From NCBI RefSeq assembly GCF_013464485.1, contig NZ_RAUX01000010.1, forward strand, positions 170,924-234,923: a stretch of 64,000 bases of DNA, in the 5' to 3' direction. This document shows, in pieces, positions 45,826 through 54,763 of this stretch. Every line of letters starts with the position of its first letter. Positions within the stretch are counted from its first letter, which is position 1. The translations under genes and the position numbers were made by a program. The DNA is from Stenotrophomonas maltophilia (GTDB lineage Bacteria; Pseudomonadota; Gammaproteobacteria; Xanthomonadales; Xanthomonadaceae). The notes beneath the pieces are model-generated. The model had not been told where the DNA came from and ran no database searches. It worked only from the letters and a program-made list of their open reading frames with translations.

Positions 45826-48420
45826 TCAACTCCGCGCTTTACTCGGATTCACCAGATTCCCGAAGAAGATCGCGTTGATCAGCAGCCGGTCCGTCCCGTG
45901 CCAGTACTTGCGGTGCGCCAGATCATCGGCGAACAGCACTACATTGCCCTGCCCCTGCGCGGACACCAACAGCCACGCGCTGCCCGCCACCCGCGCGCGG
46001 TTGCGCTCGGACAGATAGCCATTCACCCGCGGCGGTGTGTCGATGCGTACCACCGTCGAGAAGGGATTCGCGCTCGGCTGCAGCGTCACCGTGTTTTCCT
46101 TGTTGATCGCCAGCTGCCGGCGCGGCACACCGAAGGCCAGCGGATGGCTGGTATCCACGTCAGCGCTGAGGATGTTGCCGCTGACCCGCTCGACCGCGGC
46201 GATGTCACGCTGGTCGCCGAATGCGCGGCGGCTTTCGTCAGTGGCGTCCTCTTCCTTGCCGAGCTTCTCGCCGTCGGCCAGCTTCTGTTCGATCGCCCAC
46301 TTCGATGCACTGCCGTAGGTCACCAGCGAACCACCGGCCTGCACCCAGCGCTTCAGCGCAGCCACCGCCGTGGCATCGACGCCAGTGTAGGTGCCACCGG
46401 ACAACACGATCGTGGTGTAGCGGTCCAGCGGCACCTTGCCCAGCTGCTGCGGGTCCAGCTTGCTGGCCGGCAGGCGCAGCTGCTGGTCGAGCAGGAACCA
46501 GGCCGAGCCGATCTCGGTGGCGGCCACACCCTCCCCCATCACCAGTGCCACCGCTGGCTTGCGCAGCGCCTTGACGCCATCGCTGCCGAGGTCAATGCCC
46601 TCGCGGCTGCGGCCGCTGGGCAGCGCATGCACCTGCACACCCGCCTCGCGCGCAGCGGACGTCACTGCCTCAAGCAGCGCCGCACCCTGCAACGACTGCC
46701 CCGCGACCGGAATGACCAGGCTGCCGGCGGCGAAGCTGACCTCGCCCTGTGCGGTCGTGGTGGTGAACGGCTGGAAGGCGGCACGCGCGTTCAATCCCTT
46801 CTGCTGTAGCACGGCCAGCGCGCGCCCGGCGTTGTAGTCGCGCCAGTCGATGGCATAGGCGAATCCGGCCTGCCCGCCGCGTACCGCCCCCTGTTCCGCA
46901 GGCAGCGTGGTCACGCGCGTACCACCATCAACGCGGCTGCGGCTGCCGATGAATGCCACGCCATACGCCGGTGCGATCGCATAGCTGGTGCTGCCGTAGA
47001 ACACATCACCCTTGATCGGCGGCGTCTCGGCAAAGATCGAATGCACCAGGCGGAACTGCACCTGCTGCACCGGCACCACGTAGGCACTGCCCGGTGCGAA
47101 GTGCTGGCCATCCACGGTCACCGCGCGATCCAGCGTGCGCACCTCGATGCGATGCAACAGCAACAACTCAAGCAGGCGGCGGGTCAACGCCGGGTCATGC
47201 GCATCACCAAACACGAAACTCTTCACAGGATGCTGCGCGGCCTGCTTCAGCGCGCTCTGGAAGAACTGTTTCTGCAGGTCGAACAGGCCACCGCGCTCGG
47301 TCACCGCGCCACGCACCGTGCCCAGCCCGGTGGCGACCTGGTTGCGGATGGTGAACGGGAACGTCAGCAGGCCATTCACCGATTCCTGCACGCGGCCACG
47401 CGAACTGGCCTGCTCGACGGTCACGCCGACCGCGCCGTGGAAGTCCGGATAGGTGGAGCCGTACACCGGCGAGAAGTTGTCGAAGTTCTCGCCGGTGTAG
47501 TAAAGCGAACCCAGCGCATCCAGCGCCTGTGCGTGGTACTTGGCGAGGGTCCTGTTGAATTCATACGATGCCGCCGGGATCAACGGGCTGTGCATGCTCT
47601 TCGGCGAGGGCTCGAAGTAGTACGTGCTGTCCTTGCCCATTTCGTGGAAATCGATCTGTACGTTCGGGTACCACTGGTGGAACACCTCCACCTTCGGCCG
47701 CGAGTCCTGCTGGGTCAGCGCAAGCCAGTCGCGGTTGAGGTCGGTGAAGTAGTGGTTGGTGCGGCCCTGCGGGAACGGTTCGACGTGTTCTTTGTCGGCG
47801 GGGTCGGCCGAAGCCGGATCGGAGGCCCACGCGTTGTGCCAGTTGGCGGCGCGGTCGCGGCCGTCCGGATTCTGCGCTGGATCGAACAGCACCACCGCCT
47901 GCTGCAGCCATTGCTGGGTTTCCGCGCTGCGATTGGCCACCAGGTAGTAAGCGGTCAGCATCGCTGCTTCAGCGCTGGAGGTCTCGTTGCCGTGCACGCT
48001 GTAGCCCAGCCACACCACCACCGGGCTGTCGCCGGCCGCGCTGCGCGGCTGCGCAGGATCGGCCAGGGTCGCGTGCTGCTGGCGGAGCTGTTCCAGCCGC
48101 GTGTGGTTGCCCGCCGAGGTGACGGTGGCGATCAACAGCGGGCGACCTTCATAGCTGCGACCGATCTCGCGCACGCTGATTTTGTCGGAACGCTTCGCCA
48201 GTTCCTGGAAGTACGCCACCAGCTGGTCGTGCCGGGTGTAGCGACTGCCGATCGGATAGCCAAGGAACTGTTCCGGCGTGGGAATGGACGTTTCGAACGC
48301 GGCCTCCTCGGTGGTCTGCGGGAAAAAGTACGCGCTCTGTGCCTGCGTTGGCTGCGGGCAGGACAGTACAGTGACAGCGGCGATCAGCAACGGAAGAACG
48401 GCACGGCGATGCAAGGACAC
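45826..48420 (-). CDS. Secreted M14-family zinc carboxypeptidase-like protein
   Basis: An 864-residue exported protein. The signal peptide is RRAVLPLLIAAVTVLSCPQP with likely cleavage after TQAQ. The M14 domain spans about 50-360: YSVHGNETSSAEAAML (HxxE zinc ligands near residue 140), FDPAQNPDGRDR, and IDFHEMGKDSTYYFEPS. A long C-terminal region of about 500 residues of unknown fold follows. It probably trims peptides in the periplasm or outside the cell. The GTG at 48420 with AGGGGAG upstream is chosen over an upstream TTG. It lies downstream of a TonB-dependent receptor on the same strand. Confidence 0.82.
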   Translation of the reverse strand: MSLHRRAVLPLLIAAVTVLSCPQPTQAQSAYFFPQTTEEAAFETSIPTPEQFLGYPIGSRYTRHDQLVAYFQELAKRSDKISVREIGRSYEGRPLLIATVTSAGNHTRLEQLRQQHATLADPAQPRSAAGDSPVVVWLGYSVHGNETSSAEAAMLTAYYLVANRSAETQQWLQQAVVLFDPAQNPDGRDRAANWHNAWASDPASADPADKEHVEPFPQGRTNHYFTDLNRDWLALTQQDSRPKVEVFHQWYPNVQIDFHEMGKDSTYYFEPSPKSMHSPLIPAASYEFNRTLAKYHAQALDALGSLYYTGENFDNFSPVYGSTYPDFHGAVGVTVEQASSRGRVQESVNGLLTFPFTIRNQVATGLGTVRGAVTERGGLFDLQKQFFQSALKQAAQHPVKSFVFGDAHDPALTRRLLELLLLHRIEVRTLDRAVTVDGQHFAPGSAYVVPVQQVQFRLVHSIFAETPPIKGDVFYGSTSYAIAPAYGVAFIGSRSRVDGGTRVTTLPAEQGAVRGGQAGFAYAIDWRDYNAGRALAVLQQKGLNARAAFQPFTTTTAQGEVSFAAGSLVIPVAGQSLQGAALLEAVTSAAREAGVQVHALPSGRSREGIDLGSDGVKALRKPAVALVMGEGVAATEIGSAWFLLDQQLRLPASKLDPQQLGKVPLDRYTTIVLSGGTYTGVDATAVAALKRWVQAGGSLVTYGSASKWAIEQKLADGEKLGKEEDATDESRRAFGDQRDIAAVERVSGNILSADVDTSHPLAFGVPRRQLAINKENTVTLQPSANPFSTVVRIDTPPRVNGYLSERNRARVAGSAWLLVSAQGQGNVVLFADDLAHRKYWHGTDRLLINAIFFGNLVNPSKARS

Positions 48421-48494
48421 AGTAGCTCCCCTGGAACACAACGGCAGACAGTCGCGCGGCCGGTCCCTTCAGGTGACCGGCCGCGGCGGATGGA

Positions 48495-51134
48495 TCAGAA
48501 GCGGTAATCGAAGCCCAGCGTGAAGTAGCGGCCACGCAGGTCGTACTGGCTGAAGTCGTACGGCGCGCGGATGCCCGGGAACGAGGCGTCGTACGGCGGC
48601 GTCTTGTCGGCCAGGTTCTGCACCTTGGCGTACACGGTCAGCTTGTCCACGCCGGTGTAGGCCAGGTACAGGTCGTACTGGCTGTAGCTGCCGACGCGCG
48701 TCTGCACGGCCTTGGCCGCGGTGCTCGCTTCCTGGCGGTAGCCGCTGGTGTAGTACCAGGTCACGGCCGCGTTGAAATCACCATACTTCCAGTCCAGCGT
48801 GGTGGTGGCCTTGTCCTTGGGCAGGGTCGCGCCGAGGTTGCTGCCGGCGTAGTCCACCAGCGGGCCACCGACCACGGTCGGGCGACGGTAGTCGCGCACG
48901 TGGGTGTAGGCAGAAGACACGGTGAAGTCACCGAGCGCAGTGGTCGGGATGCGCTGGCGCAGTTCGACGTCGATGCCCGAGGTCTTCAGTTCGCTCAGGT
49001 TCTGGTAACGGTTGTAGACCGCCTGCAGCTTGCCGCGCTCGTCGCGCTGCACGGCACCGGCCACGTTGTCGTTGACCAGGGTCTGGGTGTTGTTGGTGCC
49101 GACCAGGTTGTCCAGCTGGATGCGGTAGTAGTCCACGCTCAGGTTGGTGTTGGCCCACGGCGACAGCACCACGCCGAAGTTCACGCTCCTGGTGCGCTCG
49201 GGCTTCAGTTCGTTGTTGCCGACGGTGAAGAAGGTCGGGTTCTGGCGCGAACCCGGCACGTCCGGATCACGCGGGTCGACCACGCTGCCGTAGGCGATGC
49301 TGGTGCTGTTGGAGTTCTCCGACAGCGACGGTGCACGGAAGCCCTTCGAGGCCGACGCACGCACCAGCAGGAAGTCCAGCGGCTGCCAGCGCAGGCCGAT
49401 CTTCGGCGAGAACGCATCGCCGAAATCGTCGTAGTGGTCGGCGCGCGCGGCGGCGGACAGCTCCAGCGTCGAGGCCAGCGGCACGTTCACTTCGGCGTAG
49501 GCCGCACTGACCTGGCGCTTGCCGTGCACTTCGGCGATCGCCGGGCGCACCTGCAGGCCGGCATCGATCTGCCACGGGTTGTTGGAATCGAGCTTCTCGC
49601 GGCGCCACTCGGCACCCGCAGCGAAGCCGATCTCGCCGGCCCAGGTGTGGCCCAGGCCGCCGGAAATCTTCGCGTCGATGCCCTGCAGCTTGGATTCGGC
49701 CGGACGCAGCGTGGCGATGTTGATCGAGTCGCGCACCGACTGCGGCGTCGTCGCCGGATCCAGCAGGTTGTAGCTGCCCGAGGCCAGCGCATCGGCCAGT
49801 GCCCAGCGATTGGCGAAACCACCGGAGACGCTCTCGCGCTCGCTGCTGCGCGCGCCGAATGCGGCCACTTCCCAGTCCCAATTTGCGGTGGTGCCGCGCA
49901 GGCCGAACACACCGCGGTAGGCGGTGGAGCGGTTGGTCTTGATCGTGCCGCCGAGGTCGAAGAAGGTGTACTCGATCGGGATCGCACGGCCGTACGGGTT
50001 GTACGGATTGTTGGCCGGCAGCAGCGACGACACCGGCTCGGCCAGGCCGCTGTTCGCGTTCAATGCGAAGCGGCCGCTCTCCAGGGTGAAGAACGGGCTG
50101 CTGCCGAACCATGCGGCACTTTTGATCTGGCTGTACAGCACTTCGCCGAAGGCTTCGACGTTGTCGTTCAGGCGGAAGGTACCGTTGGCATAGGCCTGGT
50201 AGCGCTTGGTCGAGGGGATCAGCGTGGTGAACGGCGCCTGGTTGAAACCGCAGGTGTCACCGGCCAGTCCATCGATCGGTGCGCTGGCAACGCGGGTGGT
50301 GCCGGCCGGGCAGTTGCCGCTGGCATCGAGCATCGGTACCGACACGCCGTTGACCAGGTATCGCGCGCCCTTGGCCGACCAGCCGTTCCAGCGGCCACCG
50401 GGCTTGTCGGTGTAGATGCCGCTGCTGGTCAGGTTGCGCTCGTCCTGATCGAGGCGCTCGCGGTTGTAGCCCTGCAGGCTGAAGAGGATGTTGTAGCCAT
50501 CGGTGTCGAGATCACCGAGGCCGCCGACGAACTTCAGGTTCTGCTCGTGCAGGCCGCCCTGGTCGGCACCGCCGAAGCTGCCGCCAATCTCGGCGCCTTC
50601 GAAGTTCTGCCGGGTGATGATGTTGACCACGCCGGCCACGGCATCGGAGCCGTACACGGCCGAGGCGCCGTCCTTGAGCACTTCGATGCGCTCGACCGCG
50701 ACCAGCGGCAGCGCGTTGAGATCGACGAAGGTGTCGGACAGGCCGCCGGCCGGGAAGCCGTAGTTGGCCAGGCGGCGGCCGTTGAGCAGCACCAGTGTGT
50801 TCTTCTGCGACAGGCCACGCAGGCCGATGCCGGCCGAGCCGGAGGCCCAGCCGTTGTTGGTGGTTTCGTTGCTGGCGTTGCCGGTGTTGGCCGAGATCGA
50901 ACGCAGCACGTCGGCCACGGTGGCCTTGCCGGTCTGTTCCAGCTGCTGGCGGCCGATCACCTGTACCGGGTTGGCGGCCTCGGTATCGGTGCGCTTGATG
51001 TTGGAACCGGTGACGCGCACGGCGGCCAGGGTGCTGGCTTCGCCACTGGCATCGGCGGAGGTTTCGGCGGCAGCGGACAAAGGCGCGGCCAGAGCGACGG
51101 CCAGGGCCGCCACGAGCAGGGTGTGCTTGGGCAT
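48495..51134 (-). CDS. TonB-dependent outer-membrane receptor
   Basis: An 879-residue receptor. A signal peptide (HTLLVAALAVALAAPLSAAA) is followed by the segment VRVTGSNIKRTDTEAANPVQ typical of Xanthomonadaceae receptors. The plug domain has TGKATVADVLRSISANTG and NTLVLLNGRRLANYG, then the 22-strand barrel ending in RGRYFTLGFDYRF with a terminal Phe. It imports an unknown ligand using TonB energy. The M14 peptidase gene 74 bases downstream suggests peptides. The ATG at 51134 fits the signal peptide but lacks a good ribosome site. Confidence 0.9.
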   Translation of the reverse strand: MPKHTLLVAALAVALAAPLSAAAETSADASGEASTLAAVRVTGSNIKRTDTEAANPVQVIGRQQLEQTGKATVADVLRSISANTGNASNETTNNGWASGSAGIGLRGLSQKNTLVLLNGRRLANYGFPAGGLSDTFVDLNALPLVAVERIEVLKDGASAVYGSDAVAGVVNIITRQNFEGAEIGGSFGGADQGGLHEQNLKFVGGLGDLDTDGYNILFSLQGYNRERLDQDERNLTSSGIYTDKPGGRWNGWSAKGARYLVNGVSVPMLDASGNCPAGTTRVASAPIDGLAGDTCGFNQAPFTTLIPSTKRYQAYANGTFRLNDNVEAFGEVLYSQIKSAAWFGSSPFFTLESGRFALNANSGLAEPVSSLLPANNPYNPYGRAIPIEYTFFDLGGTIKTNRSTAYRGVFGLRGTTANWDWEVAAFGARSSERESVSGGFANRWALADALASGSYNLLDPATTPQSVRDSINIATLRPAESKLQGIDAKISGGLGHTWAGEIGFAAGAEWRREKLDSNNPWQIDAGLQVRPAIAEVHGKRQVSAAYAEVNVPLASTLELSAAARADHYDDFGDAFSPKIGLRWQPLDFLLVRASASKGFRAPSLSENSNSTSIAYGSVVDPRDPDVPGSRQNPTFFTVGNNELKPERTRSVNFGVVLSPWANTNLSVDYYRIQLDNLVGTNNTQTLVNDNVAGAVQRDERGKLQAVYNRYQNLSELKTSGIDVELRQRIPTTALGDFTVSSAYTHVRDYRRPTVVGGPLVDYAGSNLGATLPKDKATTTLDWKYGDFNAAVTWYYTSGYRQEASTAAKAVQTRVGSYSQYDLYLAYTGVDKLTVYAKVQNLADKTPPYDASFPGIRAPYDFSQYDLRGRYFTLGFDYRF

Positions 51135-51326
51135 GACGATGTGGGGGAGGTGGAAAGGGCGACGAAGTTCCGCAGTAATCCATGCCTGGCCGGGGTTCGA
51201 CCAATAACATCTCTTCATGCGGATATAAGAGAAGCTATCATCTCTTCATCCGGATGAAAAGACTTACTTCACGAAAGACCAACATCCGCTCAGGCTGGCC
51301 GGCCACCTGCGGCGTACAATCGCACC

Positions 51327-51689
51327 ATGGAAATCTTCAAAGTCTTCATGCTCGAGGCGGCGCACCGCCTCCCCAACGTGCCGCCGGGGCACAAGTGCGC
51401 GCGCCTGCACGGCCACTCGTTCCGGGTGGAACTGAAGGTCGAGGGCGAGCCCGGCGCGCAGACCGGCTGGATCATGGACTTCGGCGACGTGAAGGCGGCC
51501 TTCCAGCCGATCTATGACCGCCTGGACCACCACTACCTCAATGACATCCCCGGGCTGGAGAACCCCACCAGCGAGAACCTGGCGGTGTGGATCTGGAACG
51601 AACTCAAGCCCAGCCTGCCGGCGCTGAGCGAGATCACCGTGCACGAAACCTGCACGTCCGGCTGCCGTTACCGCGGCCCGGCCGCCTGA
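51327..51689 (+). CDS. queD: 6-carboxy-5,6,7,8-tetrahydropterin synthase
   Basis: A 120-residue QueD/PTPS-I enzyme. Zinc histidines are in [10 protein letters not shown] and CARLHGHSF (with the catalytic Cys), then [24 protein letters not shown] and [12 protein letters not shown]. Glu in [11 protein letters not shown] is the pterin anchor. It makes the queuosine/7-deazaguanine precursor from dihydroneopterin triphosphate. It is divergent from the TonB receptor gene and ends at a strong terminator. Confidence 0.92.
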   Translation: MEIFKVFMLEAAHRLPNVPPGHKCARLHGHSFRVELKVEGEPGAQTGWIMDFGDVKAAFQPIYDRLDHHYLNDIPGLENPTSENLAVWIWNELKPSLPALSEITVHETCTSGCRYRGPAA

Positions 51690-51716
51690 TCAAGCCATTG
51701 ATCTTGAATGGTTTCC

Positions 51717-51745
51717 AAAGGCGCCTGAGGCGCCTTTGTTATTTT
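51717..51745 (+). terminator. queD terminator
   Basis: AAAGGCGCC (51717-51725) and GGCGCCTTT (51729-51737) form a perfect 9-bp stem with a 3-base loop, followed by GTTATTTTT. Confidence 0.88.
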
Positions 51746-51803
51746 TGTTGCATTGCGACATCAAGCGCGTATGCTGCAATGCATCAAGCCACTCCCTGAT
51801 GCC

Positions 51804-52151
51804 ATGGCCGCCGCCTTCAGCGATCGCTTCAGTGATGCCACCCGCCAGCTCGCCGCCGCGGCAACGCGCGCGAACCGGTTGGCATTGGAGAACGCGGAAA
51901 GCATGTTCGGCGTGCAGCTGAAGGCGATGGAGCGCAACCTGACCGCGACCGGCGGCTGGCTGGGCGAGCTGGCACGCGGCGAGGATGCTGCCGGAACGCT
52001 CTCCAAGGGCGCGCAACTGTGGCAGGACAACCTGCAGCGGCTGGGCCAGGCCCAGCAGGACGTGGTCGGTCTTGGCCTGCAGGCCAGCAAGGCCTGGTCC
52101 GAACTGGTGCAGGGCTACAACGAATCAACGGCGGACGCGGGCAACACCTGA
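51804..52151 (+). CDS. Phasin-like protein
   Basis: A 115-residue helical protein starting MAAAFSDRFSDATRQLAAAA with the amphipathic pattern of phasins (NAESMFGVQLKAMERNL, QLWQDNLQRLGQAQQDVVGL). Phasins coat polyhydroxyalkanoate granules or act as small stress proteins. No PHA synthase is in the window, so the role is open. The frame is open back to 51753 and an ATG at 51771 is possible; 51804 gives the family-like N-terminus. The TGCTGCAATGCA stretch at 51772-51783 resembles the TGC-rich sites bound by PhaR regulators, a weak hint only. Confidence 0.7.
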   Translation: MAAAFSDRFSDATRQLAAAATRANRLALENAESMFGVQLKAMERNLTATGGWLGELARGEDAAGTLSKGAQLWQDNLQRLGQAQQDVVGLGLQASKAWSELVQGYNESTADAGNT

Positions 52152-52197
52152 CGCGACGCAATGCTCATTGCGTGGGTCCCTCCCCCCACGCAATCCG

Positions 52198-52234
52198 GAC
52201 CCGGCAGATCCCTCCCTCTGCCGGGTCTTTTTTT
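52198..52234 (+). terminator. Terminator after the phasin-like gene
   Basis: GACCCGGCAGA (52198-52208) and TCTGCCGGGTC (52217-52227) form a perfect 11-bp stem with an 8-base loop and seven T (52228-52234). A second hairpin (ATTGCGTGGG / CCCACGCAAT, about 52167-52194) lies just upstream. Confidence 0.9.
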
Positions 52235-52298
52235 GCCTGGCGCCTGGATTGCAGGGCACTTCTTCGTCTCACTTCTCTGCGAACTGATGGGCCCCGCC

Positions 52299-52388
52299 GG
52301 GGCAGGCAGGGGCCTGGGCAAATGTCCCCCGGCGCCGGCCGTTGGCCGTCCCCTCCTCCTTTACTTTGCCCAGACCCCTGCCCGCCCC
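52299..52388. repeat. Long inverted repeat between the phasin-like and asparagine-synthetase-like genes
   Basis: Arms 52299-52322 and 52365-52388 are complementary over 24 bp with two mismatches around a 42-base GC-rich core. This lies in the 361-base gap 52152-52512, which has no other gene. The core is not the AAATACGTCC type of the 45-kb elements. Confidence 0.6.
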
Positions 52389-52512
52389 GACGAGGCTCGG
52401 CTTGCGGCAGGTAAAGCGCAGTGCTCGCGGCAGCCTTTCAATGAGGCGCCGGAGGACATTGGTACGCAAGGGCCTCCGCCCTGCGCCACGCAGAACCCAT
52501 CGCGAAGGAAGC

Positions 52513-54414
52513 TCAGCGCCCGCGGCCACCGTGCCAGTGCTGGTGCCACGCCTGGAACATCAGCACGTTCCACAAGTGCGTGTGCCACTTGCGCTCACCG
52601 CGCAGGAACGCCTCCCAGATGGCGCGCACCCGTGCCGCATCGAAGCAGCCCTGGTTGCGCAGCAGCTGCGGGTCCAGCAGCGCCTCCGCCCAATCGCGCA
52701 GCGGACCCGCCAGCCATCGCGCCATCGGCGGGCCAAAGCCGCGCTTGGGGCGGTACACCAGCGGTTCGGGCAGGTAGCGCGCCAGCAGATGCTTCAGGAT
52801 CAGCTTGTGCTCACCATCGTGGTACTTCAGGTGTTGCGGCAGGCGCCAGGCAAGGCGCACCACCTCCATGTCCAGCAACGGCGCACGCGTTTCCACGCCC
52901 GCCGCCATGCCGGCACGGTCGACCTTGGCGAGGATGCCTTCGGCCAGATCCATGCGGAAATCCAGCAGCTGGATGCGCGCCTCGGCCGGCAGCGCGGTGT
53001 CCTGCTGCTGGAAGATCGTCATCGGCTCGCGCGCGCCCAGCACTACCTGTGCCGGTTGCCGCCAGCGCGTCACGCGCTGCAGGTAGTGGCCTTCCACGTC
53101 GTTGGCAGCGACCTCGGCCACCAGTGCACGCCAGCCGCCGAGACGGCCCCGCTCGACATTCATGCGGTTGCCGCTGCGCCTTGCCAGGTCACGCACCCAG
53201 TCCGGCAGACCACCGCACAGGCGTGCATTGCGCAGCGCGCGGCCGTAGCTGGGGTGACCGAAGAACAGTTCATCGCCGCCGTCACCGGTCAGCGCCACCG
53301 GCTTGCGCGCACCCAACAGTTCGCTGGCCAGCAGGGTCGGCAGCTGCGAGGCATCGGCGAACGGCTCGCACCAGACCTGCGGCAGACGCTGCAGCAGGTC
53401 CAGGCCCTGGCGCGCGTCCATGCGGTGCAGGTGGTGCTGCACGCCCAGATGCCGCGCAACCTGCGAGGCCCAGTCGCTCTCGTCATGCCCGGGATCGTCG
53501 AAACCGACCGTCCACGCCTCGATCGGCAAGGTCGATTGGGCCTGCATCATCGCCGTCACCAGCGACGAGTCGGTGCCGCCGGACAGGAACGCGCCACACG
53601 CCAACGGCGAGTGCATGCGTGAAGCAATGGCCTTCTGCAACACCGCTTCCAGCTGGTCGGTGGCCTGCTCCAGGCTCGGCGCCGGCTGCAAGGGTTCCTG
53701 CAGCGCACGCTGCATCGCATCGCGTGCACACCAGTAGCGCGTTCCCCCTTCCGTCGCCTGGCTGGAACCGCCGGCGGCGTGGTCATCCCGATCGACGCGC
53801 AGCACCGCGCCGGCCACCAACTTGTGGATGCCGCGGTAGATGGTGTGTGGTGCCGGCACGTAGTCATGGCGCAGCAGCAGGCTCAGCGCATCCTGGTCGA
53901 CGCTCGGGGAGAAGCCGGCGAAGGCCTGCAGTGCCTTCAATTCCGAGGCAAACAGGAACTGGCCCTGGCACCAGCCGTAGTACAGCGGCCGCTCGCCCAC
54001 CGGATCGCGTGCCAGCCACAGCGCACGCGACTGGCGGTCCCATACGCTGAAGCCAAACGCGCCTTCGATGCGGGACAGTGTCCGCTCCACGCCCCATTCG
54101 ACGATCGCCTGCAGCAGCAGCCGTGCATCGCTGCAGCTACGCGGCAGATCGCGCAGCTGCGCCTGCAGGTCGCTGCGGTTGTACAACCGCCCATCCAGGC
54201 ACAGCACATAGCGGCCGCAGTCCGAGCTCAGCGGCTGCAACGGCATGTCCGTAGGCGCCCGGCAATGGCCCAGCGCCAGGCCGGCCCCGGCGTCGGTCCA
54301 GTAACCAATGCGGCCCCGGCCGCGTTGCTGCAGGGCGCGCAGCATCGGCGCCAGCTGCTGCAGCAGGTGCTCATCTTCGGCCGGTGGCAGCCAGGCCTCG
54401 ACCACGCCGCTCAT
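52513..54414 (-). CDS. Asparagine-synthetase-like protein lacking the glutaminase cysteine
   Basis: A 633-residue AsnB homologue with an intact synthetase half: PP-loop FLSGGTDSSLVTAM and VALTGDGGDELFFGHPSY. The N-terminal glutaminase domain is present (LCLDGRLYNRSDLQ, FGFSVWDRQSRALWLARDP), but the protein starts MSGVVEAWL where active enzymes start MCGI: the nucleophile Cys2 is Ser. The start is firm, with GCGGAGG six bases before the ATG at 54414. So it should not hydrolyse glutamine in the usual way; it may use ammonia or amidate another substrate. It is divergent from a two-component system. Confidence 0.87.
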   Translation of the reverse strand: MSGVVEAWLPPAEDEHLLQQLAPMLRALQQRGRGRIGYWTDAGAGLALGHCRAPTDMPLQPLSSDCGRYVLCLDGRLYNRSDLQAQLRDLPRSCSDARLLLQAIVEWGVERTLSRIEGAFGFSVWDRQSRALWLARDPVGERPLYYGWCQGQFLFASELKALQAFAGFSPSVDQDALSLLLRHDYVPAPHTIYRGIHKLVAGAVLRVDRDDHAAGGSSQATEGGTRYWCARDAMQRALQEPLQPAPSLEQATDQLEAVLQKAIASRMHSPLACGAFLSGGTDSSLVTAMMQAQSTLPIEAWTVGFDDPGHDESDWASQVARHLGVQHHLHRMDARQGLDLLQRLPQVWCEPFADASQLPTLLASELLGARKPVALTGDGGDELFFGHPSYGRALRNARLCGGLPDWVRDLARRSGNRMNVERGRLGGWRALVAEVAANDVEGHYLQRVTRWRQPAQVVLGAREPMTIFQQQDTALPAEARIQLLDFRMDLAEGILAKVDRAGMAAGVETRAPLLDMEVVRLAWRLPQHLKYHDGEHKLILKHLLARYLPEPLVYRPKRGFGPPMARWLAGPLRDWAEALLDPQLLRNQGCFDAARVRAIWEAFLRGERKWHTHLWNVLMFQAWHQHWHGGRGR

Positions 54415-54763
54415 CGGGAACCTCCGCAGTGGCTGCGGCGGGACGGGTTCGGCAGACGGACGATGGCGAGCGACATGGGAACGGCACGCGGAGCGGAGGA
54501 GACTCCATGCTCGGCCCGCCCCCTGCCCCACGTCAGTCGCTCTGCTGTCAGCGTTGGTCACAGGACGTATCACAAAGGTAACGTTTTGTAACAGCATCAG
54601 GCTATGCTGGACGCCAAGTTGTTGCCGGGCCTGAGGCTCGGCCCGTGCGCCAGCAACCCCGGCTGAATGGCGCCCGCCCACGGGACCCGGGCGGCCTGAA
54701 GGCTGGGATAGCATCGCCGCGCTCGTGCCGTGGCGGTACGTATGCCCCACGGAGGCCTTGAAA
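54415..54763. other. Divergent regulatory region between the AsnB-like and response-regulator genes
   Basis: About 350 bases with no gene. It holds the GTAAC direct repeat at 54578-54592, a TATGCT -10-like box at 54603-54608, and a GC-rich leader with a small hairpin (GGGCCTGAGGCTCGGCCC near 54628). Confidence 0.5.
54578..54592 (+). promoter_or_regulatory. Tandem GTAAC operator, probable OmpR-type regulator site
   Basis: GTAAC occurs at 54578-54582 and 54588-54592, exactly ten bases apart, as expected for two monomers of an OmpR-type regulator on one DNA face. On the other strand the second unit reads TGTTAC, like the GTTACA part of the E. coli RstA box. It sits just upstream of a TATGCT -10-like box. 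Confidence 0.5.
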
